NCBI GenBank assembly: GCA_015207585.1
Contig: JADEWQ010000058.1
Span: 1-35,223 of the forward strand
Direction of reading: 5' to 3'
DNA from: Pleurocapsales cyanobacterium LEGE 06147
Lineage (GTDB): Bacteria; Cyanobacteriota; Cyanobacteriia; Cyanobacteriales; Xenococcaceae
DNA: 35,223 bases
The notes below the pieces were generated by a model that worked only from the letters and a program-made list of their open reading frames with translations, did no database searches and was not told the DNA's origin. Below are positions 17,056 to 25,864 of the stretch, piece after piece. Numbering within the stretch: position 1 is the stretch's first letter; every line of letters begins with the position of its first letter. Both the position numbers and the translations under genes were made by a program.

Positions 17056-17433
17056 TTAATCGATAAAACCCATTAACGTTGCAGTGTCCTCCATTTCATT
17101 AGAGGCAACAGGACGATTGCCCATAACAACATATGTTTCACTTACCTTAAGAGTGCTAACAGCGATAGGACGATTACCAGAAATAGCCATGGTATTGCTA
17201 ATCTTCATGGTACTTTTGGTTATGGGACGAACGCTACCAACCGAGGAGTAAGTTCTGAATACTTCAAGATGGCTGGGTTCAATGGGTCGATTGTTAGGAA
17301 GTAGGGTATTTTGGTGTACGGACAAAGCCAGAGTTTTTTTGTTTTCGTTATCCGTTGTTTGGTCGGTCGATTGTTTTTCTGGCTCAGCTAATTGTACTTC
17401 GTTTCCATTAGCAATTGCTTCTTCAATAGTCAT
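17056..17433 (-). CDS. Small protein of four RP-containing repeats (function unknown)
   Basis: A 125-aa protein. The first 45 residues are acidic and polar. Four repeats of 19-20 residues follow, each opening with RP[IV] at 49, 69, 88 and 107; the best-matched pair is RPITKSTMKISNTMAISGN and RPIAVSTLKVSETYVVMGN. It ends in an acidic MGFID tail. There is no signal peptide, Cys or membrane span. I recall similar uncharacterised repeat proteins in other cyanobacteria but no described function. A strong ribosome site (AAGGAG, 9 bases before the ATG) supports the start. It is convergent with pdhA and shares the terminator region. The repeats suggest a short beta-solenoid or a multivalent binding scaffold; this is inference only. 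Confidence 0.8.
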   Translation of the reverse strand: MTIEEAIANGNEVQLAEPEKQSTDQTTDNENKKTLALSVHQNTLLPNNRPIEPSHLEVFRTYSSVGSVRPITKSTMKISNTMAISGNRPIAVSTLKVSETYVVMGNRPVASNEMEDTATLMGFID

Positions 17434-18049
17434 TGAGTCAATCTCCTTAACTTAGTTCTATTTGGATGCCCGATCTAGCTTATGATTTTTTATCTAGTTT
17501 TTTTATTTTCTCTTAATAATTTAATTGTCTTCATTTTGACACCCTCAAGTTTCTTTTGCAAGATTAGCATGTTGAATAAGCAGAAATATACTTACTGCCT
17601 GCAATAAGTATTGTTTATTTCGATATCGATGGCGCATTAATAGGTTTAAGGGCACAGAATATTAAGTATTCTGAAGGGAAAATTCAGCAACTGCGTTAGA
17701 CCAGAAAATAGCAGTGTGCGATCGCTTTGGAGTTTAAGAGCGATTGCAGTAAAGCTGAAACCCAGTCGCAAGTACAACTTTAAGTCTTACAAACATTTGT
17801 TGTTTCCGAAACCAAATTTAAATAGATTTTTTTTACCATAACAATGAGCTTCAGTGCAAAAAACTAATTTTAACCCGTAAAATTCCTTTTTTTTAATTTT
17901 AAGCAAAAATAATTTTTTCGTAAATTACATTCGAAAATATCGACAAATCCCTTGGAAATTGCCTAGATATTATTAGGTATTAATCAGTTTAAACTCAATA
18001 AGTTTAAATATTTTATAAAATTTAGCCTTGTCATTACCACTTACAATCA
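17434..18049. other. AT-rich intergenic stretch, no gene seen
   Basis: About 600 bases upstream of the RP-repeat gene. No frame with coding character longer than about 30 codons was found. One short plus-strand frame near 17605-17698 reads VYFDIDGALIGL, resembling a HAD-type motif, but it is too short and isolated to call. The first 40 bases carry the RP-repeat gene's ribosome site and presumably its promoter. Confidence 0.5.
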
Positions 18050-18220
18050 TTTACCATTTCTCAAGCTTGCAATTCAATTCGCTTTAATCAAACTTTACCT
18101 TGTGAAGTTGTAATTGCAGATGACGGTTCTTCAGATGGCACTGAGGAATATATAAGCAACCGTATTGTCTATCATCGTCGCAGAAGTTTGTGCTGCCAGT
18201 GGAGATTGGATTACTGTTAA
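18050..18220 (+). pseudogene. GT2 glycosyltransferase fragment
   Basis: A plus-strand frame reads TISQACNSIRFNQTLPCEVV then IADDGSSDGTEEYI, the classic N-terminus of a GT2 enzyme up to the DDGS motif. It runs about 15 more codons to a TAA at 18218. A second frame just after (near 18199) reads AASGDWITVN, similar to the stretch before the DXD in such enzymes, implying an internal deletion and a frameshift. There is no intact gene. It is a decayed member of the glycan cluster that starts 300 bases downstream. Confidence 0.6.
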
Positions 18221-18536
18221 TTTCTGATGTGTATTGAACATGCACATCAGCTTATCACTATTAAAGATAGTTATTAACAGTGTTTTTTTCAGAAACAAAG
18301 ATGGCACTGTGTTTATACACAAACAATGACTCGAATTATATTGCAATAAATACGGAAAAACTATTTCTCTTCATTATTTTTTTAAATTACTTGCTAGTTT
18401 CTTTACTGAATATTTATTCAAATTCACTGAATTAGAACTATAAATAGAATTAAGTAGTTTTTAGGATCATTCCTCTTATTCAATTAAAAATTTACTGAAG
18501 TAACTATTGGCAGTAGATATTATCACAAATAAACAA
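18221..18536. other. AT-rich leader of the plus-strand glycan cluster
   Basis: About 315 bases without a gene between the GT2 remnant and the GT4 start. They contain one perfect 8-bp inverted repeat, CTGATGTG (18224-18231) with CACATCAG (18243-18250). The 11-mer AGATGGCACTG recurs near 18300 after occurring in the GT2 remnant near 18134. The promoter of the plus-strand cluster is expected here; no convincing -35/-10 pair was seen. Confidence 0.4.
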
Positions 18537-19815
18537 ATGAATTCCACTAAGATATTTTCTCCTAGAGCAGTCAACCATCATTTTAAAACAAAAAAATATA
18601 TCAAAAACAGAAAATCATTAAATATTTTATTTTTAATTCCTCATCCTTTTTATCAGGAAAGAGGTTCACCGATCGCAGACAACATGGTTTTAAGAATATT
18701 GTCTGAGCGACAAGAGCATGTAGATGTTATTACTTACCCAGAAGGTAAGAATATAAATTACAAAAATATTACTTTATACCGAACAATTAAGCTCCCATTT
18801 GTTTATAATATTCGTCCCGGTTTTTCTTGGAAAAAAGTGATATATGATGTTTTGATTTTTATCGAAGTTATTCGTTTGATTTCCCAAAAAAAGTATGATT
18901 TAATCCATGCAGTAGAGGAAACAGTTTTTATCGCTCTTATCTTAAAAATGCTGTTGAATATTCCTTATGTTTATGATATGGATTCATCTCTAGTTCAACA
19001 AATAATTGAAAAGCATACTTTTTTAACTCCTTTGAAATTCATATTGGATTGGTTTGAAAAGATAGCTGTTAAAAATGCTGAAGTTGTAGTCCCGGTTTGT
19101 CAGGCTCTAGCTGACAATATTGCTAAGTATCGACCCAAAAAAGTACTGGTTCTTCCAGATGTGTCTCTTTTGATTTGAAAAAATAAAGTTTATGGAAAAT
19201 CTAAAGGTTAATCTGAAAATTAGTAATCAGAATTTAATTTTAATGTACGTAGGAAATCTAGAAACTTATCAGGGAATCGATTTACTTTTAGAAAGTTTTG
19301 CTCTGGTAATTCAAAAAACAGACAAGATCGATCTGGTGATAATTGGTGGAGACCCTTCAGATATTCAAAAATATCAAATTAAAGCTAATAGTTTCGGTCT
19401 TGACGACAAAGTGCATTTTTGCGGTGCAAGACCGACTAATCACTTAAATACATATCTTTCCCAAGCTGATATTTTGGTATCTCCCAGAATCAAGGGAAAC
19501 AATACACCAATGAAAATCTATTCCTATCTCGATAGCGGCAAAGCTGTTTTGGCAACAGATCTGCCAACTCACACTCAGGTTGTCAATGACAAGGTTGCTA
19601 TGCTTGCCAAACCCAATCCGGAAAATTTTTCCCAGGGGATACTCCGCTTAATAGATGACCCCAATTTAAGATTAAAACTTGGCATTGCAGGAAAAATGTT
19701 GGTTCAAGAAAAACACAGTTATAGTGCTTTTCGTCAAAAGTTAAATAGTCTTTATGATTGGCTCAAAGAATCAACTCTCTACCCTCAAACGTACGGTAGT
19801 ACGTTGATAAAATGA
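18537..19815 (+). pseudogene. GT4 glycosyltransferase split by one frameshift
   Basis: Two adjacent frames make one GT-B enzyme of about 425 aa. The N-terminal domain (18537-19178) has LFLIPHPFYQERGSPIADN, typical of GT4 proteins, and ends VLVLPDVSLLI at a TGA. The C-terminal domain is open from about 19173 (annotatable ATG 19192) to 19815, with ILMYVGNLETYQGIDLLLES and the late-domain stretch GNNTPMKIYSYLDSGKAVLA. Removing one base in the T-rich stretch near 19170-19176 joins the two frames as SLLIEKIKFMENL. A TTG at 18507 could extend the N-terminus by 10 codons, but the ATG at 18537 is more likely. The GlpD-like gene follows after 10 bases, so this was the first gene of that operon. Alternatives: sequencing error, or two separately made domains. 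Confidence 0.72.
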
Positions 19816-19825
19816 CGGACAGAAT

Positions 19826-21472
19826 ATGAAAAGGAATTTAGTCAAGCTATCAGACAATGTTTACGATCTTGCGATCGTTGGGGGTGGAATATACGGTGCT
19901 TGCATAGCCTGGGAAGCTAGCCTTAGAGGTTTGTCAGTAGCCTTGGTTGAAAAAGCTGATTTCGGTTCAGCAACTTCTGCCAACAGCCTAAAAATTATTC
20001 ATGGTGGCTTGCGATATCTACAAACTGCCGACTTTAAGCGAATGCGTGAATCGATTCACGAACGAACGACTCTAATGCGGATTGCGCCTCACTTAGTTCA
20101 TCCGCTGCCCGTGCTTATTCCTACTTACAGACGTGGAATGAAGGGAAAAGAGGCACTATATTTAGCAATGAAAATTAATGACCTAATCGGTTGTGACCGC
20201 AACCGATTCGAAGATCCGCAAAAACACATTCCTAATGGTCGGATCATCTCTAAACAAGAATGTCAGCATTTACTACCCAATATTTATAGTCAAGGATTGA
20301 CTGGCGGTGCAATTTTTCATGATGCTCAAGTTTATAATTCAGAGCGGTTAACTCTTTCTTTTCTGCACTCTGCCGAAGAAATTGGTGCTGTTGTAACTAA
20401 CTATGTAGAAGTTATTGGATTTCTCCAAACTGGAGATTGCGTTACTGGGGTTCAAGCCAAAGATATACTTACAGGGGAAAAGTTTGAGATCCGTGCCAAG
20501 ACCGTTGTCAATACCTGTGGTCCTTGGATTAATCGAGTTTTAAGCTTAGCCAAACCACAGCAGCAAGCCAAAATACCTTTTGCTAAGGCAATGAATTTAG
20601 TACTGCGACGTTCACTATTTGAAACCTATGCAGTTGGTCTTTCTGGCTCGAGCAACTATTGCAACCATAATAGTTCTCGCTTCCTATTTATCGCTCCTTG
20701 GCGAGGTAAGTCAATTGTTGGGACGTATTATACTACGTGCGATCGCGATCCAGATAATTTTCAAGTTACCGAGACTGACATTCACAATTTTCTTGAACAA
20801 ATCAACCAGACATATCCAACAGCTAATTTGAACAGGGAAGACGTTGCTTTTGTTCATAAGGGTCTTCTTCCCCAAGCTAAAGTCAATTCTCAAACAAGAG
20901 AACCACTCCTATCTAAACACTATCAGTTACGAGATCACTCTCAAGAAGGATTAAAAGGGTTAATCTCAGTAGTTGGAGTAAAGTATACAACTGCTAGAGA
21001 CGTGGCAAAAAAAACAGTCGATCTAATTTTCCAATCATGGAGGCAAAAATCACCTAAATCAGTTTCAGCTAAAACACCTATTTATGGTGGACAGATTGAA
21101 AGCTTCGACACTTTTTTACACGATGCAATCAATCAAGCTCCCTATGGATTAAGCCGAGAAGTAATGCAAAGCTTAGTTTATAACTACGGTTCTACCTATC
21201 CTCGTGTTTTAGAGTATCTAGACCCTTCTGAAGAGTTAGCTATTGTGAAAGCTGAAGTGCTTTATGCAGTTCATGAAGAGATGGCTCAGAAATTAAGTGA
21301 TGTGATATTACGGCGGACTGATTTAGGAAGTGCTGGACATCCAAGCAATAAAATCCTTCGACTTTGCGCTGAAACTATGGGTGCAGAACTAGGATGGAGC
21401 AATGCCAAAATTCAACAAGAATTTCAAGAAGTTAACAAAGTTTATCCTAATCTCTCTCTTACCGAAGTATAA
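19826..21472 (+). CDS. glpD: GlpD-like FAD-dependent glycerol-3-phosphate dehydrogenase
   Basis: A 548-aa flavoprotein. The FAD dinucleotide motif DLAIVGGGIYGACIAWEAS is at 14-32; FGSATSANSLKIIHGGLRYL is a signature of GlpD. The C-terminal DAO_C-type domain (about 410-530) has AEVLYAVHEEMAQKLSDVIL and RRTDLGSAG. The family oxidises sn-glycerol-3-phosphate to dihydroxyacetone phosphate, passing electrons to quinone at the membrane. Placement 10 bases after a GT4 and 22 bases before a membrane hydrolase, inside a glycan cluster, is unusual; a role in making or breaking a glycerol-containing glycan or glycolipid is possible but unproven. Homology is full-length with no missing motif seen. Confidence 0.85.
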   Translation: MKRNLVKLSDNVYDLAIVGGGIYGACIAWEASLRGLSVALVEKADFGSATSANSLKIIHGGLRYLQTADFKRMRESIHERTTLMRIAPHLVHPLPVLIPTYRRGMKGKEALYLAMKINDLIGCDRNRFEDPQKHIPNGRIISKQECQHLLPNIYSQGLTGGAIFHDAQVYNSERLTLSFLHSAEEIGAVVTNYVEVIGFLQTGDCVTGVQAKDILTGEKFEIRAKTVVNTCGPWINRVLSLAKPQQQAKIPFAKAMNLVLRRSLFETYAVGLSGSSNYCNHNSSRFLFIAPWRGKSIVGTYYTTCDRDPDNFQVTETDIHNFLEQINQTYPTANLNREDVAFVHKGLLPQAKVNSQTREPLLSKHYQLRDHSQEGLKGLISVVGVKYTTARDVAKKTVDLIFQSWRQKSPKSVSAKTPIYGGQIESFDTFLHDAINQAPYGLSREVMQSLVYNYGSTYPRVLEYLDPSEELAIVKAEVLYAVHEEMAQKLSDVILRRTDLGSAGHPSNKILRLCAETMGAELGWSNAKIQQEFQEVNKVYPNLSLTEV

Positions 21473-21494
21473 AACTATTTTTGTTGCTTAAATT

Positions 21495-22046
21495 ATGCCT
21501 TCTCCTATCGCCCACTCAGTTTCTGGATACGTACTGGCTAAGTTTCTGCCTCTAAAACAAACTTCTAAATCCAACACGAGGTACTGGCTGATTTTTTATC
21601 CTGTATTTGTAGCTATTTTTGCAGACTTTGATTTTTTCCTACAACTAATTACAGGAGAAAAATATCATCGCGGTTTTACCCATAGTTTGGTTTTTACTCT
21701 GATATTTAGTATAGTTTTTGGCTTAATTATTAGTTATTTTATTAAATATTCTTATCAACAAATTTTTTGGTCTAATTTAATTATTTATTTTTCTCATCTA
21801 GTTTTAGATTTTTTTACTGCGGGAGGCAACGGGATGGAATTATTGTGGCCTTTTTTCAATAACTTTTTTAAGTCACCCATATCAATCTTTCCTAGTGTTA
21901 ATCACTCAAGAGGTTTATGGGATTACAGCCACTTAATCACAATTACTTTTGAATTAAGCTATTCCATCTTGCTGTTATGGCTAGTTTCACTCTCGAATAA
22001 TTACAAAAAAATCATTAAAAATATATATAAAAATGAGCTCCAGTGA
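21495..22046 (+). CDS. YdjM-like membrane-bound metal-dependent hydrolase
   Basis: A 183-aa protein of the DUF457/YdjM family. It starts MPSPIAHSVSGYVLA (H7) and has ADFDFF (D44, D46), HRGFTHSL (H58, H63) and SHLVLDF (H101, D105), interleaved with four or five hydrophobic spans. These His/Asp residues are thought to bind metal at the membrane. The substrate is unknown in general. It overlaps the next gene by 14 bases and follows the GlpD-like gene closely, so the three are probably one transcription unit, suggesting a lipid-linked or phospho-substrate. Confidence 0.8.
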   Translation: MPSPIAHSVSGYVLAKFLPLKQTSKSNTRYWLIFYPVFVAIFADFDFFLQLITGEKYHRGFTHSLVFTLIFSIVFGLIISYFIKYSYQQIFWSNLIIYFSHLVLDFFTAGGNGMELLWPFFNNFFKSPISIFPSVNHSRGLWDYSHLITITFELSYSILLLWLVSLSNNYKKIIKNIYKNELQ

Positions 22047-22851
22047 CAATAGTGAAAATCAAAATAAATTAATTATTGCCGATACTCACGTCCATCTACA
22101 TAATTGCTTCGATTTAGATATAATGCTGGATTCAGCCCTAGAGAATTTCAGCAGACTTTTTAGCGGCAAAGGACGTGAAAATAATTTCATCGGCATATTA
22201 TTTTTAATAAAAATAGGCAAACAAAATAATAATTTTAATCAATTAATACAGCCGAGAGAAAAACTCAAAAATTGGAATTTTCAACAAACAGGAGAAAAGA
22301 TCTCATTGTATGCACGTAATAAACTTAATCAAGGACTTTTTTTAATTGCTGGTTGTCAAATTGTTAGCTCTGAAAATCTCGAAGTTTTAGCATTAGCAAC
22401 CGACCGAGACTTTCAAGATGGTTTACCCTTAAAAGAACTCATTAGAGCAATAGCTTCAGTTGATGGAATTCCCGTACTTCCCTGGGGAGTCGGTAAATGG
22501 TTTGGACGCAGAGGAAAAATCCTCTCCAATCTTTTCAATGATTCTGAGCTTCCCCTATTTTTCCTAGGTGATAACAGCGGTCGTCCAAAGTTTTGGTTGC
22601 GACCTCACTATTTTAAACAAGCTGAAACTAAAGGAATAAAAATCTTACCAGGAACCGATCCTCTACCTTTACCATCGGAAGTCCGTCGTCCAGGTAGCTT
22701 TGGTTTTAAGATTCGAGCAGATTTAAACTTCCATTATCCTGGTAGTCATCTCAAGCAAATGCTGCTGGATCGAAGTTTAATGATTGAGCCTTACGGTTCT
22801 CTGGAAACACCATTTCGATTTATTCATAATCAGTTACTTATCAGAGTTTGA
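22033..22851 (+). CDS. PHP-like metal-dependent phosphoesterase domain protein
   Basis: A 272-aa protein. The N-terminus IADTHVHLHNCFDLD gives the HxH metal motif (H19, H21, H23) of PHP or amidohydrolase-like proteins. AGCQIVSSENLEVLAL, LPWGVGKW, FFLGDNSGRP and ILPGTDPLPL are consistent with later active-site strands of a TIM-type barrel. Reaction and substrate are unknown; the fold suggests hydrolysis of a phosphoester or related bond. The start overlaps the YdjM-like gene by 14 bases and the next gene begins 33 bases on. No signal peptide, so it is cytoplasmic. Confidence 0.65.
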   Translation: MSSSDNSENQNKLIIADTHVHLHNCFDLDIMLDSALENFSRLFSGKGRENNFIGILFLIKIGKQNNNFNQLIQPREKLKNWNFQQTGEKISLYARNKLNQGLFLIAGCQIVSSENLEVLALATDRDFQDGLPLKELIRAIASVDGIPVLPWGVGKWFGRRGKILSNLFNDSELPLFFLGDNSGRPKFWLRPHYFKQAETKGIKILPGTDPLPLPSEVRRPGSFGFKIRADLNFHYPGSHLKQMLLDRSLMIEPYGSLETPFRFIHNQLLIRV

Positions 22852-22884
22852 ATCAAATTAATTACTAAAAAAGCCGTTAAATAA

Positions 22885-23871
22885 ATGAGTACAGTTTTGG
22901 TCACAGGCGGTAAAGGATTTCTAGGCAGTCACATTGTTGCCCAATTGGCAGCAAGAGGTGACAACGTTCGGATATTTGCCCGTCCCTCTACTAAAACACC
23001 GTCTTTACTCGAGCATACAAACTATGAGTTTATTCCAGGGGACATTCGTGACCTCGATGCAGTGGATCGAGCAGTCCGAGGCGTAGACTATATTATCCAC
23101 GTTGTTTCAAACTTCCGTAAGGGCGGATCTGACAAACAAGAAGCTTATGCAGTGAATGTCGAAGGAACAGAAAATGTACTGAAAGCAGCAGAAAAACAGG
23201 GAGTACAACATCTAATTCACTGTAGCACCATAGGTGTTCACGGCACAGTATTAGAAATTCCTGCTACTGAAACTACTCCCTTCAATCCTACGGATTTGTA
23301 TCAGGAAACCAAGTTAATTGGTGAACAACGAGTATGGGCTTTTTATCGTGAAACAGGATTACCCGTTACCGTAGTTCGACCCATTTCTCTATTCGGTCCG
23401 GGAGATACCCGCATGCTCAAGCTATTTCGCTTAATTCAGAAAGGACGCTTTGTCATCGTAGGAGATGGAGAAGTATTGTTTCATCCAACTTATATCGACG
23501 ATGTAGTGCGGGGTTTCCTACTCTGCTTAAATAATCCTCAAGCGATCGGTGAAGCTTTTATCATTGGTGGGGAAGGCTACCTCACCTTGAATGAGCTGTG
23601 TCAGCTAATTGCTAAAGAGTTAGGAGTTAAACCACCGATGTTACGCTTACCCATGGCTCCAATTTTAGCAATGGCAACGCTCTGTGAACGGATATGTGAG
23701 CCGTTGGGACTAGAACCACCATTACATCGTCGTCGGGTTAGCTTTTTTCGAAATAATCGTGCCTTTTCGATTAAAAAGGTTAAACAAACACTGGGATTTG
23801 AGCCTCAGATGTCACTGACTGAGGCAATTCAAAAAACAATTTACTGGTATCAACAGCAAGGATGGTTATGA
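22885..23871 (+). CDS. NAD(P)-dependent sugar epimerase/dehydratase (extended SDR)
   Basis: A 328-aa SDR with TGGKGFLGSH at 7-16, the catalytic Ser at 114 (CSTIGVHG) and YQETK (Y139, K143). The 3-beta-HSD-like flavour (VVRPISLFGPGDTRMLKLF) occurs in epimerases of sterol, hopanoid or nucleotide-sugar substrates. In this cluster a nucleotide-sugar epimerase or reductase is most likely. It ends overlapping the acyltransferase start (23862-23871), implying coupling. Substrate cannot be read from sequence. Confidence 0.8.
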   Translation: MSTVLVTGGKGFLGSHIVAQLAARGDNVRIFARPSTKTPSLLEHTNYEFIPGDIRDLDAVDRAVRGVDYIIHVVSNFRKGGSDKQEAYAVNVEGTENVLKAAEKQGVQHLIHCSTIGVHGTVLEIPATETTPFNPTDLYQETKLIGEQRVWAFYRETGLPVTVVRPISLFGPGDTRMLKLFRLIQKGRFVIVGDGEVLFHPTYIDDVVRGFLLCLNNPQAIGEAFIIGGEGYLTLNELCQLIAKELGVKPPMLRLPMAPILAMATLCERICEPLGLEPPLHRRRVSFFRNNRAFSIKKVKQTLGFEPQMSLTEAIQKTIYWYQQQGWL

Positions 23872-24674
23872 ATAATCTTAATAGTGGATACTGTCAAGAT
23901 GAGTTGCGTATTTCTAAAGACGAGAACACGCAAAAAACTGAACTACAGGCTGCATTGACCGATACTCGACGTTCGCCACTGCAAAAGTATCAAGCTCTGG
24001 CAGTTGGCTCGACTAGCTTCTTAACACTACTGAAATATGAAGTATTAACAACATTGTTAGGTCCGTTACCTGGAGCTTTGGGCTTCTTCCTCAGAAAGAT
24101 TTTTTATAAATCTCTTTTTGGTCATGTGGGACGAGGCACGATTTTTGGTAAATCTCTTACCATTCGCCATCCCCACAAAATTTTTATTGGGAACAATGTC
24201 GTAATCGATGACTATGCGGTATTGGATGCTAAGGGTTCTGACAATCAAGGCATTATCCTTGGGGACAATGTCATGATCGGTCGCAACACAGTGATTAGCT
24301 GCAAGAATGGCAATATTACTATAGGGGACAATACTAATATTGCGATGAACTGCTTCATCCAATCGGGTAAACAGGTCACTATTGGCAAGAATGTTTTGTT
24401 TGCAGCCTATTGCTATGCGATCGGTGGTGGCGATCACGAGTTTGAACGAACAGATATTCCGATCATTGCCCAAGGACAAGTAGTTAGGGGTATAACGATT
24501 GAAGACAACTGCTGGCTTGGAGCAGCTGTAAAGGTTCTCGACGGAGTTGCGATCGCTCGTGACAGCATTATCGGCGCAGGTGCTGTGGTGACTAAATCTA
24601 TCTCCCCTTTCAATATTGCTGTTGGAATACCTGCAAAGGTGATTAAACACCGAAACATAACAGATGAAAACTAA
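23862..24674 (+). CDS. Left-handed beta-helix (hexapeptide) O-acyltransferase
   Basis: A 270-aa protein. The N-terminal 80 residues are helical and partly hydrophobic. About 90-265 consists of hexapeptide repeats (IFIGNNVVIDDYAVLD, IILGDNVMIGRNTVIS, ITIGDNTNIAMNC and so on) that form a beta-helix. GGGDHEF supplies the likely catalytic His, and GITIEDNCWLGAAVKVLDGV then IGAGAVVTKSI are the acetyl-CoA side typical of WcaF/Maa-type acetyltransferases. It should acetylate a sugar hydroxyl. A second ATG at 23868 overlaps the SDR stop as ATGA and is the more natural start. Confidence 0.85.
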   Translation: MVMNNLNSGYCQDELRISKDENTQKTELQAALTDTRRSPLQKYQALAVGSTSFLTLLKYEVLTTLLGPLPGALGFFLRKIFYKSLFGHVGRGTIFGKSLTIRHPHKIFIGNNVVIDDYAVLDAKGSDNQGIILGDNVMIGRNTVISCKNGNITIGDNTNIAMNCFIQSGKQVTIGKNVLFAAYCYAIGGGDHEFERTDIPIIAQGQVVRGITIEDNCWLGAAVKVLDGVAIARDSIIGAGAVVTKSISPFNIAVGIPAKVIKHRNITDEN

Positions 24675-24769
24675 AAAATTCTGATGGATTTTTTGACACT
24701 ATCAAGCTTGAGAAAAATTTAGATTTGAATTGATATTTTGCCTTCACTTATTTAAGAATCAATATAATT

Positions 24770-25825
24770 ATGAATTTACCAAGCCATTATTTATCTTCCA
24801 CTATCGGTGAGACCGAAAATCAAGTTGGGTTAAATGGCAGCACACCTACCAACGATCCAATCTTCATTTTTGGTTCGGCACGTTCGGGTACTTCTCTACT
24901 AAGTCGTATTGTTGGAGCGCATCCTAGAATTGCGATTCCCTTTGAGTCTCATCTTTATAACACCTTTTATCCCTGGCTAAAATTTTATGGCGATCTGAGC
25001 CTGGCTAAAAATCGAGAACGCCTTGTCGATGACATTCTCAGCACGGAGGTTATGCAAGACTGGATGCCCCGTCCTGAGCGTCAGCAGATTCTTGAGGCAA
25101 TTGAATGTTTTGACTTTCATGGAGTTGTCGCTGCTTTGATGAATACCTGGACCCATGCTCAGGGTAAGCAGCGATGGGGTGAAAAAACACCTTGGCATGT
25201 TTTTTACTGGTCAGAAATTTTAGAAGCTTTTCCCAATGCCAAAATTATTCACATTGTTCGGGATGGACGAGATGCAGCCTTATCATGGCAACAAGCTCGA
25301 TTCGGACCTAAACATATGTACTTACTGGCAAGGCGATGGGTTCACTATCTTGATGTCATCGAGCAGGTACGAACAGCGGTAGATTCGACCGCCTTTTTTG
25401 AATTACGCTATGAGGACTTGTTGGCTAATCCAGAAACCGTAGCTCGACAAATTTGCCACTTTTTAGGTGAAGAGTTTTCCCCTGAAATGCTAGCGTTTTA
25501 TACTAATGACGCTCCTTATCCTACCGATAAGCAAAATCAAACCAATCTGACTAAGCCTATTTTGGCGACCAATACTGAAAAATGGCGTACTGAAATGACG
25601 CAGAGAGAACTGCGGATCTTTGAGGCTGTTGCTGGTGATGTCCTAACACGCTATCGCTACCCACGCCAGCTAGATCGAGCGGAGGTTTTCCAATTTGAGA
25701 GTCTATGGATTTGCTATATTGAGCATCCACTGCGCAAGCTGTTCGCCATGCTCAAAAATCGCAAAGGACATATTGACGGATTGCGTCGCTTGAAGATTTA
25801 CCTCCGTCTGAGATTAGGTCTGTAA
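24770..25825 (+). CDS. PAPS-dependent sulfotransferase
   Basis: A 351-aa sulfotransferase-family protein. The 5'-phosphosulfate loop is FGSARSGTSLLSRI (about 34-47) and the 3'-phosphate-binding region is IVRDGRDAALSW (162-173); RWGEKTPWHV lies between. It should transfer sulfate from PAPS to a hydroxyl of a glycan or glycolipid in the cytoplasm. With the following flippase it suggests that the product of the plus-strand cluster is sulfated before export. The 95-base gap upstream shows no clear terminator. Homologues act on sugars, lipids or proteins, so the exact acceptor is open. Confidence 0.88.
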   Translation: MNLPSHYLSSTIGETENQVGLNGSTPTNDPIFIFGSARSGTSLLSRIVGAHPRIAIPFESHLYNTFYPWLKFYGDLSLAKNRERLVDDILSTEVMQDWMPRPERQQILEAIECFDFHGVVAALMNTWTHAQGKQRWGEKTPWHVFYWSEILEAFPNAKIIHIVRDGRDAALSWQQARFGPKHMYLLARRWVHYLDVIEQVRTAVDSTAFFELRYEDLLANPETVARQICHFLGEEFSPEMLAFYTNDAPYPTDKQNQTNLTKPILATNTEKWRTEMTQRELRIFEAVAGDVLTRYRYPRQLDRAEVFQFESLWICYIEHPLRKLFAMLKNRKGHIDGLRRLKIYLRLRLGL

Positions 25826-25864
25826 TGCCGTTTAGGACAGTTAAAATTTGGGGAGGATAATTCA

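Noticed and set aside
17605-17698. HAD-like hydrolase motif FDIDGALIGL
   Set aside because: About 30 codons only, no start context and no further HAD motifs; probably chance or a trace too small to call.
18131-18346. 71-aa minus-strand ORF
   Set aside because: It lies over the GT2 remnant and hairpin region, has no ribosome site and no family resemblance.
24066-24650. 194-aa open frame on the minus strand
   Set aside because: It is antisense to the hexapeptide acyltransferase; the repeat structure and codon use of that gene keep the opposite strand open. The translation has no recognisable domain.
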